From NCBI RefSeq assembly GCF_041583195.1, contig NZ_JBFHGL010000003.1:124001-188000 (forward strand): a stretch of 64,000 bases of DNA, written 5' to 3'. The notes beneath the pieces are model-generated. The model searched no databases. It was not told where the DNA came from and saw only the letters and a program-made list of their open reading frames with translations. Below, in pieces: positions 54,674 through 64,000 of this stretch (positions are counted from its first letter, which is position 1; each line of letters begins with the position of its first letter). The position numbers were made by a program, and so were the translations under genes. The DNA comes from Sulfurimonas sp. GTDB lineage: Bacteria > Campylobacterota > Campylobacteria > Campylobacterales > Sulfurimonadaceae.

Positions 54674-56596
54674 TTATTGCTTCAGTTTGAGGTACACTAC
54701 ACTTAATGCAGGTAAAGTAACTTCTAGCTTGTGGTTTCTACCATGATGTTTAACTTGCTTAGATTTTATAGGTTTGTCATTTTTAGCACTCCAGCCATTA
54801 AACTCAGAATCCTGAGAATTAAAAATCTCAACATATTCACCTTTTTTTGAAATACCTATAGGATATGACTCACGTGTATGATCAGAGAAATTACACACAA
54901 CTATAATATCATCCTCTTGTTTTTCAGCTTTTCTTATAAAAGCTATAACATTCGCCTGATAATCTCTTTCATCAATCCATTCAAAACCATTGGTTTCATT
55001 GTCGTTTTGGTGCAGGGCTGGTTCATATCTATATAACTGGTTTAGTGTGCTTACAATCTTATTAACACCCCTATTTTCTGCGTTCTCAAGTAGATGCCAA
55101 TCAAGGCTTTGCTCATAATTCCATTCGGCAAATTGAGCTAGTTCTCCACCCATAAACAGTAGTTTTTTCCCAGGATGAGCCATCATGAAACCATACATTG
55201 CACGAAGATTTGCAAACTTCTGATTATTATCTCCAGGCATTTTATTGATCAAAGAGCCCTTCATATGTACCACTTCATCGTGACTAAGCGGCAGTATATA
55301 ATTTTCATTATACATATATATAAAGCTAAATGTAAGTTGCCCGTGGTGATGTTGTCTGTAAACAGGGTCGTTTTTAAAATATTTCAGAGTGTCGTGCATC
55401 CAGCCCATGTTCCATTTAAATCCAAAACCAAGCCCCCCGCTCTCAACAGGACGGCTAACCATAGGATATGCCGTAGATTCTTCTGCAAAGGTCATTATGT
55501 CGTTAAACTCTTTATACAATGATGTATTTAACTGTTTTAAAAATGTAATGGCTCCAAGATTCTCGTTTCCTCCAAACTCATTTGGAATCCACTCACCCTC
55601 TTCCCTTCCAAAGTCTAAAAACAGCATTGAAGAAACAGCATCTACACGTATGCCATCAATATGGTATTTCTCAAGCCAAAACATAGCTGATGAGATCAAA
55701 AATGCGCGTACTTCGTTGCGATCATAATTAAATATTGCACTGCCCCAATCCGGATGATAGCCTTTTCTAGGGTCTTTATGCTCATATAAACAGGTACCGT
55801 CAAAGTTCATAAGCCCATGCCCGTCAGTAACAAAGTGTGAAGGAACCCAGTCTAAGATCACCCCTATTCCGTTACAATGCATAATGTCAACAAACCTCAT
55901 AAACTCTTCAGGTGTCCCAAAACGTGATGTCGGTGCGAAATAACCGCTTACCTGATAACCCCATGAACCTTTAAACGGAAACTCTGTAATTGGTAAAAGC
56001 TCTACATGGGTAAAGTTCATCTCTTTTATATATGCAGCTAATTCCTGTGCAGCCTCAACATAGTTAAGATAGCGGTTGTCCTCTTCAACTTTTCTTCTCC
56101 AAGAACCTAGATGAACTTCATAGATAGATATAGGAGCTTTGTGTGAGTTTTTTTTAGCTCTTGTAGACATCCACTCCTTATCATTCCATTTATAGTCTTC
56201 TATATTCCATATTTTAGATGCAGAATGCGGAGCTACTTCAGCATAAAAAGCATACGGATCAGCCTTGTCAGGATTAGCATTATGTTCACCTGTAGATATA
56301 TGATACTTATATGTAGAGCCTTTACTTACACCCTCTATAAAAACTTCCCAAATACCTGACTCATCATCTCTTTTTTTCATCTGGTGAGAGTGGATGTCGT
56401 AGTTATTAAAATCACCTCTTATAGACACACCTAATGCATTTGGAGCCCACAGTGCAAAGTAAGTTCCGTTTTGTTCCTCTCTTTGCATAAGGTGTGAGCC
56501 TAGTTTTTGATAAAGTTTAGTATGAGTTCCCTCTTTAAACAGATATATATCAAGCTCTTCGAAACGGCTTATATCATAGTAACACGGGTATTGCAT
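54674..56596 (-). CDS. glgB: 1,4-alpha-glucan branching enzyme
   Basis: GlgB introduces alpha-1,6 branches in glycogen. The 640-aa product has an N-terminal CBM48 domain (about residues 40-140), the GH13 core with DGIRVDAVSSML (nucleophile Asp, about residue 316), acid/base Glu in TFAEEST (about 370) and the LPLSHDEVVHMKGS (about 433) motif that marks branching enzymes, plus a C-terminal beta domain. It is last in the glycogen operon, 9 bases after glgA. Confidence 0.96.
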   Translation of the reverse strand: MQYPCYYDISRFEELDIYLFKEGTHTKLYQKLGSHLMQREEQNGTYFALWAPNALGVSIRGDFNNYDIHSHQMKKRDDESGIWEVFIEGVSKGSTYKYHISTGEHNANPDKADPYAFYAEVAPHSASKIWNIEDYKWNDKEWMSTRAKKNSHKAPISIYEVHLGSWRRKVEEDNRYLNYVEAAQELAAYIKEMNFTHVELLPITEFPFKGSWGYQVSGYFAPTSRFGTPEEFMRFVDIMHCNGIGVILDWVPSHFVTDGHGLMNFDGTCLYEHKDPRKGYHPDWGSAIFNYDRNEVRAFLISSAMFWLEKYHIDGIRVDAVSSMLFLDFGREEGEWIPNEFGGNENLGAITFLKQLNTSLYKEFNDIMTFAEESTAYPMVSRPVESGGLGFGFKWNMGWMHDTLKYFKNDPVYRQHHHGQLTFSFIYMYNENYILPLSHDEVVHMKGSLINKMPGDNNQKFANLRAMYGFMMAHPGKKLLFMGGELAQFAEWNYEQSLDWHLLENAENRGVNKIVSTLNQLYRYEPALHQNDNETNGFEWIDERDYQANVIAFIRKAEKQEDDIIVVCNFSDHTRESYPIGISKKGEYVEIFNSQDSEFNGWSAKNDKPIKSKQVKHHGRNHKLEVTLPALSVVYLKLKQ

Positions 56597-56605
56597 ACAA
56601 ACTCC

Positions 56606-58087
56606 TTATTGTAGTTTAGAAACTCTTCTTTTAGCTATAGCGTAACGATAAACATCTTCATAAGATGAAGCCGCATCATCCCAGCCAAAGTGCATTCTCA
56701 TTGCATTTTGCTGTAGTTTTTTATAAGCATCACGATCATTCCAGTAAACTTCAGCCGCCCAGATTACCGTATGGTAAAGACCATCATGTGTAGGCATATA
56801 AAATTTAAAACCGTTGCCGCTTTTGTGTTCTTCACTATAATTCTCAATAGTATCGTCAAGTCCACCTACTGCACGCACAATTGGGAGTGTTCCATATCGC
56901 AGGCTATAGATTTGGTTAAGCCCGCACGGTTCAAAAAGTGATGGCATTAAAAAGAAGTCACACCCTGCTTCTATCTGGTGGGCAAGCTCATCGGAATAAC
57001 CGACATGCAGACCAAATCTGCCAAAGTGACGAGAAGCTACTTCACTAAAGTAGTGCTCAGCCCATTTTTCACCAGTTCCTAGCATTACAACTTGGATATT
57101 TCTATCTAAAAGAGAGTCTATTACTCCTGCTATAAGCTCTATACCTTTTTGTTTTGCAAAACGTCCTACAAAACCAATTAGCGGTTTATTATCATCAATC
57201 TCAAGAGAGAAGTGTTCTTGTAAGGCTCTCTTGCAAACAGCTTTGCCTTTCATATCATCAACATCAAAGTTTTTAGCTATATATTTATCAACTGAAGGAT
57301 TCCATTCATCATAATCAACACCGTTTAAAATGCCAAATAATTTTGATGAGTGAGCTTTTATATGAGAATCCAACCCAAAACCAAAGTCTGGGATCTGCAT
57401 CTCTTTAGCATAACGTTTAGAGACAGTAGTTACTGCATCTGCGTATGCTATACCGCCCTTTAGAAGATTAAGTCTGTCCATACTCTCATAAGCTTGCGGA
57501 TTAAAGTGCTCCCAGCCACTCTCCATAACATCTATTGCACCTTTAAAAAAATCACCTTGGTGTTCAAGATTATGAATAGTAAGTATTGTAGGAATACTGC
57601 CAAAATCATGCTGATAATGAGTCTGAGTAATGAGCGGCAGAGCTGCCGTATGCCAGTCGTTTGCATGTATAACATCCGGTACAAAATTTAGCATTTTGCA
57701 AAGTTCAAGTGCTGCTTTAGATAAGAATATAAAACGGTTGTCATTGTCCTGATATGGTTCGTTATCACTATGATAAAGCCCTTTTCTACCAAAAAACTGT
57801 TCATGATCTATAAAATATACCTCTGCATCACTCCCTGGAAGTTTTGCTTTATACACAGCACCATACAGTTCACCCATAGGTCCCATGTTTACACCAAGTA
57901 CACCTTCAATATGAGTTAAAGAACCTTTGTCTATTTGATAGTATCTTGGCATTACAACTATTACATTGTGTCCCATTGCACCTAGAGCTTTTGGCAGTGC
58001 ACCTGAAACATCCGCAAGCCCACCTGTTTTGGCAAATGGAACAACTTCAGATGCTACAAATAAGATATTCAACTCTTTCTTAACCAT
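56606..58087 (-). CDS. glgA: Glycogen synthase, KTGGL type
   Basis: GlgA (GT5) transfers glucose from ADP-glucose to glycogen. The 493-aa product has PFAKTGGLADV at the N terminus (nucleotide-sugar lysine), IHANDWHTAALP (about 139) and the EX7E-like segment LFEPCGLNQIYSLRYGTLP (about 386) with VGGLDDT. The next gene in the transcript overlaps it by 8 bases. A second synthase, with KSGGL, is encoded two genes upstream. Confidence 0.95.
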   Translation of the reverse strand: MVKKELNILFVASEVVPFAKTGGLADVSGALPKALGAMGHNVIVVMPRYYQIDKGSLTHIEGVLGVNMGPMGELYGAVYKAKLPGSDAEVYFIDHEQFFGRKGLYHSDNEPYQDNDNRFIFLSKAALELCKMLNFVPDVIHANDWHTAALPLITQTHYQHDFGSIPTILTIHNLEHQGDFFKGAIDVMESGWEHFNPQAYESMDRLNLLKGGIAYADAVTTVSKRYAKEMQIPDFGFGLDSHIKAHSSKLFGILNGVDYDEWNPSVDKYIAKNFDVDDMKGKAVCKRALQEHFSLEIDDNKPLIGFVGRFAKQKGIELIAGVIDSLLDRNIQVVMLGTGEKWAEHYFSEVASRHFGRFGLHVGYSDELAHQIEAGCDFFLMPSLFEPCGLNQIYSLRYGTLPIVRAVGGLDDTIENYSEEHKSGNGFKFYMPTHDGLYHTVIWAAEVYWNDRDAYKKLQQNAMRMHFGWDDAASSYEDVYRYAIAKRRVSKLQ

Positions 58088-58910
58088 TATAGTCCTTTAG
58101 TAATAGTGCGCCCTGCAAAGGGGCATCTTCAAGATCACTTATGCAGATTTTTAGATCTTTAAGTGCTTGAGGTAATGCATAATTTTCAATTTGATTTATT
58201 ATTATATCTTTTAAATAATGATTTTGTGTTATAACACTTCCGCCAAGCACTAAAATTTCAGGATTGAACAGTGTAACAGCTACTCCTACAGCATGTTTTA
58301 ATGCTTCTTCAAACTCGTTTAGTAGCTCTTTATTTGACTTTTTTAAATTCTCTAGTGTTACATCGCAATTCAGATCTAGATGTTTTATCCATTTTTTAAG
58401 CCCTGAACCTGATGCGTAAAGTTCTATACAGTTATCACGTCCACAACCACATTCTAAAGGGCTTTTTTTATAAGGTATATGCCCTATTTCAGCTGCAATA
58501 TTATGTTTACCGCGAAGAATTTTGCCAGATTCTATTACACCAAGTCCAAGTCCTGTTCCTACATATAAGGCACAAATATTTTCACTTTTATGTGCATTTG
58601 ATTCAGCCAATACAGCACATGTAAGATCATTTTCTATTTTTAATGAAAGATCAAATTCGGACTCTATTGCCTGCTTTATTTCATGTTTATCAATTTCAAT
58701 ATTTGGTGCTGAGATTATTTTTCCATCTTCAACCTGCCCTGCATAAGCTATACCTACTGTTTTTATATCTGTAAACTCATTTAAAATAGATACAATCCAT
58801 GTATAAAGACCTGTTTCAGAACTTTTTGCACTTAATGATTTTACGACTTTGTCTTTATTCCAGATCTGTGCACGTAAATTTGTACCGCCAGCATCGATAG
58901 CCAAATTCAT
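58080..58910 (-). CDS. glk: ROK family glucokinase
   Basis: A ROK-type sugar kinase, likely phosphorylating glucose released from glucan. The 276-aa product has phosphate-binding DAGGTNLRAQ (about residue 6), AGQVEDGKIISAPN (about 64), GTGLGLGVIESG (about 117) and the ROK zinc motif ECGCGRDNCIE (about 152) preceded by EIGHIP. Its position inside the glycogen operon between the two synthases suggests recycling of free glucose to glucose-6-phosphate. Confidence 0.9.
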   Translation of the reverse strand: MNLAIDAGGTNLRAQIWNKDKVVKSLSAKSSETGLYTWIVSILNEFTDIKTVGIAYAGQVEDGKIISAPNIEIDKHEIKQAIESEFDLSLKIENDLTCAVLAESNAHKSENICALYVGTGLGLGVIESGKILRGKHNIAAEIGHIPYKKSPLECGCGRDNCIELYASGSGLKKWIKHLDLNCDVTLENLKKSNKELLNEFEEALKHAVGVAVTLFNPEILVLGGSVITQNHYLKDIIINQIENYALPQALKDLKICISDLEDAPLQGALLLKDYNG

Positions 58911-60304
58911 CCGAGCACCTTCTTATATAATTTACTATATAGTAATGCACTTTTTTCAAACGAGAAATTACATCCCATATTAAAAGATATAGTATTTGCC
59001 ATTTTTGTTTTATCTAAATAAAGTTTTAGAGCTTTTTCTACTGCACAAATAAGAGAATCTTTAGTTGGTTCTGTAAATACTATTCCTTGAGCACAACTTT
59101 TATTATCTTCATGTACGGTATCTTTTAATCCCCCAACACTGTTAACTATAGGTATTGTTCCATAACGCATAGCGATCATTTGATTAAGTCCGCATGGCTC
59201 AAATAGTGACGGCATAAGTAAAAAGTCACCGCTAGCATAGACTTTGTGTGAGAAATCTTCATCGTATCCAAAGTTTAGATGAAAATTATCATATTTTTCT
59301 GCAAAATGCTCAAGTTTATGCTTGAAAACACCCTCACCTTCAGCCAGTATTATTAAGTTTAGCTTTTTATTTAATATATCATCTAATGAATCTAAAAGAA
59401 GTCCAAAACCCTTTTGTTCAACAAGTCTGCTGACCATCACAAAAGTTGGTATTTGTGTGTCTTTGAATTCTAATTTACTTAAAAGAGCTTGTTTATTTGC
59501 ATTTTTTAGTTCTATACTGTTTTCATCAAACCTTGATTCTATAGCATTATCTGTTTTTGGATTAAATATATCATAATCAATACCGTTTAATATACCTGAT
59601 AATTTTTTAGAATGGTGACTTAAAAAACTGTGTAAACCGCATCCGAACTGTTCTGTAAGTATCTCTTTGGCATACTGTTCACTAACAGTTGTAACTGCGT
59701 CGCTGTAAGCGATACCTGCTTTTATGAAACTTACTTTATCGTAAAACTCAAGATCATCCATATTAAAGTAAGAACCGTCAATTCCAAGCTGCTCTAATAC
59801 ATTTTTATCAAATATACCTTGATAAGCGAGATTATGAATAGTAAAAACAGTTTTAATGTGTGGTGCTTTTTCTTTTATAAAGAGTGCAGCTAAAGCACAA
59901 TGCCAGTCATTTAGATGAAGCAAATCTGCCTTTACATGTTTGGCAAGTTCTACTATAGCTGCACTAAAAACACCAAAGTTTGGGTTGTCGTTTGAGTATG
60001 AACCGCTTTTGGTGGTATAAAACTCTTTATTTCTACTAAAAATGTCTGAATCTATAAAGTATGTAGTAATATCTTTATGTATGTCACTATATATAGTTAT
60101 ATTGTAAGTATTTTGACCAAGCTTTAGTTCAAAAAAGAGATCTTCTTTTTTAAATGATGTCTTGTCTAAAAAACCATATAAAGGCATAACACGAATGATA
60201 TCTGCATATTTGCTTAATGATCTAGGTAATGCCTGTGCAACATCGCCCAAACCTCCGCTTTTTGCGTATGGAAAGATCTCACTTGCTGCAAAAAGTATTT
60301 TCAC
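58907..60304 (-). CDS. glgA: Glycogen synthase paralog, KSGGL type
   Basis: A second GT5 enzyme (465 aa). The N terminus reads PYAKSGGLGDV, so the KTGGL motif has Ser for Thr, and the catalytic LFEPCGLNQMIAMRYGTIP (about 375) is kept. It shares the same fold as the other GlgA but is clearly diverged. It may make primer chains or use a different acceptor or donor. It overlaps glk and galT by 4 bases each. Confidence 0.93.
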   Translation of the reverse strand: MKILFAASEIFPYAKSGGLGDVAQALPRSLSKYADIIRVMPLYGFLDKTSFKKEDLFFELKLGQNTYNITIYSDIHKDITTYFIDSDIFSRNKEFYTTKSGSYSNDNPNFGVFSAAIVELAKHVKADLLHLNDWHCALAALFIKEKAPHIKTVFTIHNLAYQGIFDKNVLEQLGIDGSYFNMDDLEFYDKVSFIKAGIAYSDAVTTVSEQYAKEILTEQFGCGLHSFLSHHSKKLSGILNGIDYDIFNPKTDNAIESRFDENSIELKNANKQALLSKLEFKDTQIPTFVMVSRLVEQKGFGLLLDSLDDILNKKLNLIILAEGEGVFKHKLEHFAEKYDNFHLNFGYDEDFSHKVYASGDFLLMPSLFEPCGLNQMIAMRYGTIPIVNSVGGLKDTVHEDNKSCAQGIVFTEPTKDSLICAVEKALKLYLDKTKMANTISFNMGCNFSFEKSALLYSKLYKKVLG

Positions 60305-61326
60305 ATAGACTCTCTTGAATTAAAAAGAGATACACATTCCTCAGGCGAAACAGGGTTTATAGCCATACCTGTTGATAATTCAAATCCGCCAAGACGATAT
60401 ATTCTTGGGATAATACGAAGTGTAAAACGGTAATTTTTATGCAAATAAGCCATATAAGCTTCATTTTCAAAGTTTGTATTGAGAGGTGCTAACCTAAAGT
60501 ATAGGTTATAATCAAATTCACCCAACTGATGGTTAAGCTTTTGAAATACATCTTTTATAATAAGTGATAGATCGCTTAGATCCCTTCGTGAACACTGTTC
60601 AAGGGACATAAAATTTTCTTTTGGAACTATCATTACTTCAAAAGGATATGCACTTGCATACGGACAAAAGGCTGCGAAGTTTCCAAACTCCGATACTATA
60701 CGTTTTTTGTCAGACAACTCATTTTGAAGTATATCTTCCATTATTCCGCGACCATGCCTATGATAATACTTCATGTTTCTCTCAAGAAAAACAAGTTCAT
60801 CCTGTGGCATTATAGGCAGAGCAAGTATTTGAGTATGTGGATGTTCTTGTGTAGCTCCTGCCTTGTAGCCAAAGTTTTTAAAAATATTCAAGTGTATAAA
60901 ACGTTTATCTCTTTTTAGATCTTCTATACGAACTATCATTGTTCTTAACCAGTTCTCAATAGTTTGTGAATCGACTTGTTCAACATTACAATTATGACAA
61001 GTGGAGTCTATTAATACTTCATGAGCCCCTACCCCTGGGATCGATTCAAACATACTCTCTCTTTTTGATTTATCTTCGAGTTCAATTTGAACAGCTTTAT
61101 ACAGGTTAGGAACTACACGTGTTTTCCAGCCTGGTGTATTTGGCATATTATCACGTATAGCATAAACTTCAGGCGGTGTTAAAGATTCGTTTCCTTCACA
61201 AAAAGGACAACGGTGCCCAGATAGTTCAGTATTGCTTTTCTCTTGGTTTAAATCAGGTCTATGTAACCTCTCAGGTGCTATAAGAACATATTGATTATGT
61301 ATACGGTCAAGGCGTATTTCAGACAT
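60301..61326 (-). CDS. galT: Galactose-1-phosphate uridylyltransferase family
   Basis: GalT-type enzymes exchange UMP (or, in some relatives, act as ADP-glucose phosphorylases) between sugar phosphates. The 341-aa product has zinc CPFCEG (about residue 40), the active-site HPHTQILALP (about 167), and SRRDLSDLS. The start is ATG 61326, 6 bases after GGAG; an ATG 15 bases earlier lies deep in the previous gene. As galE and galK are not here, its role in glucan metabolism is open. Confidence 0.88.
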   Translation of the reverse strand: MSEIRLDRIHNQYVLIAPERLHRPDLNQEKSNTELSGHRCPFCEGNESLTPPEVYAIRDNMPNTPGWKTRVVPNLYKAVQIELEDKSKRESMFESIPGVGAHEVLIDSTCHNCNVEQVDSQTIENWLRTMIVRIEDLKRDKRFIHLNIFKNFGYKAGATQEHPHTQILALPIMPQDELVFLERNMKYYHRHGRGIMEDILQNELSDKKRIVSEFGNFAAFCPYASAYPFEVMIVPKENFMSLEQCSRRDLSDLSLIIKDVFQKLNHQLGEFDYNLYFRLAPLNTNFENEAYMAYLHKNYRFTLRIIPRIYRLGGFELSTGMAINPVSPEECVSLFNSRESM

Positions 61327-63355
61327 TAGACACTCCGACATCTATTTGTAAATTTAGTTTTGATTCAAAAGGCAGACTAAAAAGAAAAGATATCTGCTGA
61401 GCTACTTTATCAAATCCGCTCTCACTTAATGAGACTGTATTAAGTATATAAGCATATATATTACATTTCTGACTAAATTTTAATTCTATTTTCTTTTGTG
61501 TAAAACTATCTATAATATGAAGCGAATCTACATCCTCAAGAGTAAGTCCGCTTTGTACTTTTTGATTATTAATTATAACATTATATGGGTGGGCAAAATG
61601 AAAATTACACTCGCTTGCATAGAAAAGTTTTTCTTTATAGTCTGTAGTACAGTTAAAGTTTAGAGTAAATCCGTTGTTTATAAAATCATAGTTCTTTGTA
61701 ACTTCACATCTATAAGGTTCATCAAGGTATATTCCACCACGGCGTGTAAAAGTGTTTGTGTTTTTATCAAGATCAAAGTGGTTATTGGCAAAATCGCCAA
61801 CTTCTCTAAATGTGAGTTTTTTAAAGCTATCAAGTTCAAAAGTATTTTGTGAGAAATGATCTATAAAAGAGTGTTTAGGATGCCAGTCGTAAACCAGTTC
61901 CTCTTTTAGATCTTCCTCTATTACATCATTAGTATTATGAATTGTCTCTATACCGTCATCGTTTTGATCAGCTTCTAACTCAACTTCTTCTTTTGGATTT
62001 AGAATTTTTTCATGGTAGGCTTCTTTACGACGCATAAGCGTGTTTTGCCAGTTAAAAAGACTATCTAATGTGCTAAATTCTATCATTTGACCGCCCCAGC
62101 GGCTAGAAAATATACTACACAGTGATTTACTTAGTACTTTAAGTTCACTATATCCATCTTTATTGATATCTTCAAAATTATATAAAATGCTATCTTTTGA
62201 TAAAGATTTTTCAATCTCGAGTATATATTTGTATGCATTATCACGAAGATTTGGAAGATAAAGACCTCCAAATACACCGTGCCAATATACATCGTTTGTT
62301 TGTGCTTTATATAAACTTTCGATAAAGTCAGGTTCTAAAAGCTCCTGTTTAAGACTTAAAGAGAGCATCCTTTTATGCAGATAGTTGCTTTCATGATACT
62401 TGATAAAGAAATTTTTCCAAGTACCACCTTTTACCAGAGCTATTCCTACTTTCTCAAAATATTCATCACCAAGATTTTGCTTTAACTCTTCAAGAGCAAG
62501 TGTCTGCTCAGATCTTAAACTCCACTCTCCCATCTCAAAATAAGATGTGTTATTTAGGTATGCAAGACCTTTTGATCTATTGTTTTTTAAATACTCGCTA
62601 TAGTGCTGTGTTTGAATAAATTTATTCTCTAAAACAGCCTCTATAAATTTTTTTAACCACTCTTGCTCATATACCCATTTGTGAGTTTTTGGCCATAATC
62701 CAAACTTTTCTGCATCATCAAATATAATAGCAGCCGAATCATCCTCTTTTGAAAATTCAAGTATGGTGTCAATAGCCCGATCAACAGTATAAAAAGGAAG
62801 AGCATAGCGAAGTTTTTTAGATATAGGAAAAAGAGCAAGTTCGTAACCGCCCTCTTCTGTTTTATAATACCCATCCATATTGGAATGCTCAAAACCACTA
62901 CTTAAAAAGTGATAATCATCTACCATTGCATAATCAATTGAGATCTTGTTTAGATCAGGTACAATTGCAGACTCCCAAACCCTCTCTGTAAGCCATAATC
63001 CTTTTGGAGTTGTATTGAAGTGCTCCTTAATATAGTTACTTAGTTTAGTGATCTGAGTTTGTCTGTCACGTGAAGGAATTGAGCTTAGAACAGGTTCATA
63101 AAAGCCTGCACTCACCCATTCTATAGAACCTTGTTCACTTAGTTTTTTCATGTTTTGAAAAACTTTTGGATGTTTTGTTCTGATCTGCTCTAGCAACCAG
63201 CCACTAGAGTGAACTGCAAATTTAAACTTTGGATACTTGATCATGGTTTCAAAAAACGGTTCATAGCATAATTCTACTGCTTCGTTAACAGCTTCATCAA
63301 AATTATCTACAGGTTGATGCATATGGATACCAAAAAGTAAGGATACTTTTTTCAT
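61319..63355 (-). CDS. Glycoside hydrolase family 57 alpha-glucan enzyme
   Basis: GH57 enzymes hydrolyse or transfer alpha-1,4-glucan segments. The 678-aa product has the family N-terminal HMHQPVDNF (about residue 11), GFYEPVLSSIPSRD (about 83), the nucleophile Glu in LWLTERVWES (about 120) and the acid/base Asp in IIFDDAEKFGLWP (about 212). The C-terminal half includes the DUF1925/DUF1926-like region, interrupted by an acidic linker (about 455-480). Probably 4-alpha-glucanotransferase or amylase. It overlaps galT by 8 bases. Confidence 0.88.
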   Translation of the reverse strand: MKKVSLLFGIHMHQPVDNFDEAVNEAVELCYEPFFETMIKYPKFKFAVHSSGWLLEQIRTKHPKVFQNMKKLSEQGSIEWVSAGFYEPVLSSIPSRDRQTQITKLSNYIKEHFNTTPKGLWLTERVWESAIVPDLNKISIDYAMVDDYHFLSSGFEHSNMDGYYKTEEGGYELALFPISKKLRYALPFYTVDRAIDTILEFSKEDDSAAIIFDDAEKFGLWPKTHKWVYEQEWLKKFIEAVLENKFIQTQHYSEYLKNNRSKGLAYLNNTSYFEMGEWSLRSEQTLALEELKQNLGDEYFEKVGIALVKGGTWKNFFIKYHESNYLHKRMLSLSLKQELLEPDFIESLYKAQTNDVYWHGVFGGLYLPNLRDNAYKYILEIEKSLSKDSILYNFEDINKDGYSELKVLSKSLCSIFSSRWGGQMIEFSTLDSLFNWQNTLMRRKEAYHEKILNPKEEVELEADQNDDGIETIHNTNDVIEEDLKEELVYDWHPKHSFIDHFSQNTFELDSFKKLTFREVGDFANNHFDLDKNTNTFTRRGGIYLDEPYRCEVTKNYDFINNGFTLNFNCTTDYKEKLFYASECNFHFAHPYNVIINNQKVQSGLTLEDVDSLHIIDSFTQKKIELKFSQKCNIYAYILNTVSLSESGFDKVAQQISFLFSLPFESKLNLQIDVGVSNV

Positions 63356-63376
63356 TTTAATTCCTTAAAACAATTG

Positions 63377-64000
63377 TTAAACAAACCAGTTTTCACTATA
63401 GTCGGTTTGTAAATTAATCTCTAGCTCACCAAACCCAGGTAATGTTTGAATAACCACGTTATCTTGAAGAAGCTCAAAACGCATCTGTACTTGTTCTATA
63501 CCGATATGTTTTTTTTCTATCCTTATTTCAAGCCAGTTTTTTGCTATGATCTCTACAGATATATCACCGAATTTTTCTTTGTGATTTAAATCTTTTACTG
63601 ATTCAAATGATATTTTTTCATTAAACTCTATCGGATCAATGATTACATTTATTGTGTCACATTTACATGCCTGGTCGGTGTTGTAATCAAAAGCAAAGTA
63701 CATATACTCATCATCCTGTCCGTATAGAATTTTCCTAATAGGACCTCTAACCCTATCCATAGTTGAAAAGAGTTTACTCTCATCAATTACACCACACCCT
63801 ATCCATTCAAAAAAAGAATCGTGAACACCATTTACCATAGGTGATATATGTGACTGTGGTTTAAGCCAGAAGTTTTTAGAACTGCGATCTTTTATAATTG
63901 ATTCAAACAAGTCAGACGGTGGAGTTATATTCATAATGTCATATACAGATATTAAGTGTGAGCGAAACAGGACATCAAATTCGCTTCCAAAATCTGTAAA
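63377..64000 (-). CDS. C-terminal part of a second GH57-like glycosidase (cut by window edge)
   Basis: The frame has no stop up to the window edge. Upstream of the ATG at 63934 it reads FGSEFDVLFRSHLISVYDI, a segment typical of long GH57 glycosidases (FDxLFRxHLxxVY). So the ATG at 63934 is internal, and the true protein begins beyond 64000. The visible 207 residues cover that segment and a beta-rich C-terminal domain. It is first in the visible part of the glycogen operon, 21 bases before the GH57 gene. Confidence 0.75.
   Translation of the reverse strand, partial: FTDFGSEFDVLFRSHLISVYDIMNITPPSDLFESIIKDRSSKNFWLKPQSHISPMVNGVHDSFFEWIGCGVIDESKLFSTMDRVRGPIRKILYGQDDEYMYFAFDYNTDQACKCDTINVIIDPIEFNEKISFESVKDLNHKEKFGDISVEIIAKNWLEIRIEKKHIGIEQVQMRFELLQDNVVIQTLPGFGELEINLQTDYSENWFV

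Overview
The window is an ordinary, gene-dense piece of an AT-rich chromosome from a Campylobacterota (epsilonproteobacterial) bacterium. It is most like a free-living, sulfur- or hydrogen-oxidising Sulfurimonas-type organism. Reasons: a single RpoD with an acidic spacer; short RecN and Adk; a metG / small Cys protein / fbp / mobB order that I recall from Campylobacter; a HemL / AtpZ pair; a sigma-54 flagellar promoter; and extended -10 promoters of the form CGCTATAAT. Genus placement is inference. One tRNA was seen (tRNA-Glu, TTC); no rRNA, CRISPR array, prophage or canonical transposase was seen.

Layout. 1-5833: partial lepB, folD, a monoheme cytochrome c, a CitE-like aldolase, then a minus-strand TonB-like / DASS transporter / outer-membrane porin operon. 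5926-10641: hemL, an AtpZ-like protein and a membrane protein, facing rpoD and a companion gene. 10748-13038: a sigma-54 promoter, two FlgF/FlgG-type rod genes and a degenerate GGDEF protein. 13092-16727: leuD, leuB, two small genes (one CiaD-like by position), purU, trmL and a 43-aa membrane peptide. 16724-23420: a regulatory and accessory stretch with an S24 repressor and a divergent 27-aa ORF, an NlpC/P60 lipoprotein, a short orphan FlgC-like protein, dapD, an ankyrin protein, a ribbon-helix-helix protein, an EAL-HDOD protein and a DUF6166-HTH protein. 23548-26149: acidic coil protein, adk, aspS. 26308-36897: one long plus-strand run (nadK, recN, tatD, mltD, rlpA, hisB, kdsC, lptC, lptA, engB, GNAT, MreD-like, mrdA) devoted largely to envelope construction. 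36909-51065: antiporter, ybeY, queC, YgjP-type peptidase, putative glycoside hydrolase, DctP, a MurF-N-like protein, metG, fbp, mobB, yggT, gltX, tRNA-Glu, a response regulator and an NDH-2-like oxidoreductase. 51144-54652: a 1070-aa SF1 helicase bounded by 36-38 bp direct repeats. 54674-64000: a minus-strand glycogen/alpha-glucan operon (partial GH57, GH57, galT, glgA2, ROK glucokinase, glgA1, glgB).

The best candidate for something undescribed is the helicase island. One long UPF1/DNA2-like helicase with a coiled-coil insertion sits alone between imperfect direct repeats, inserted between the glycogen operon and the NDH-2 promoter; it resembles a single-gene defence cassette. Second is a glutamyl-tRNA synthetase that has lost its KMSKS loop in frame and lies beside tRNA-Glu. 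Third is a LexA/CI-like self-cleaving repressor with a palindrome and a divergent micro-ORF, in a phylum reported to lack LexA.

Genes are tightly packed. Seven junctions are TAATG and many others are ATGA or GTGA, so translational coupling is widespread.
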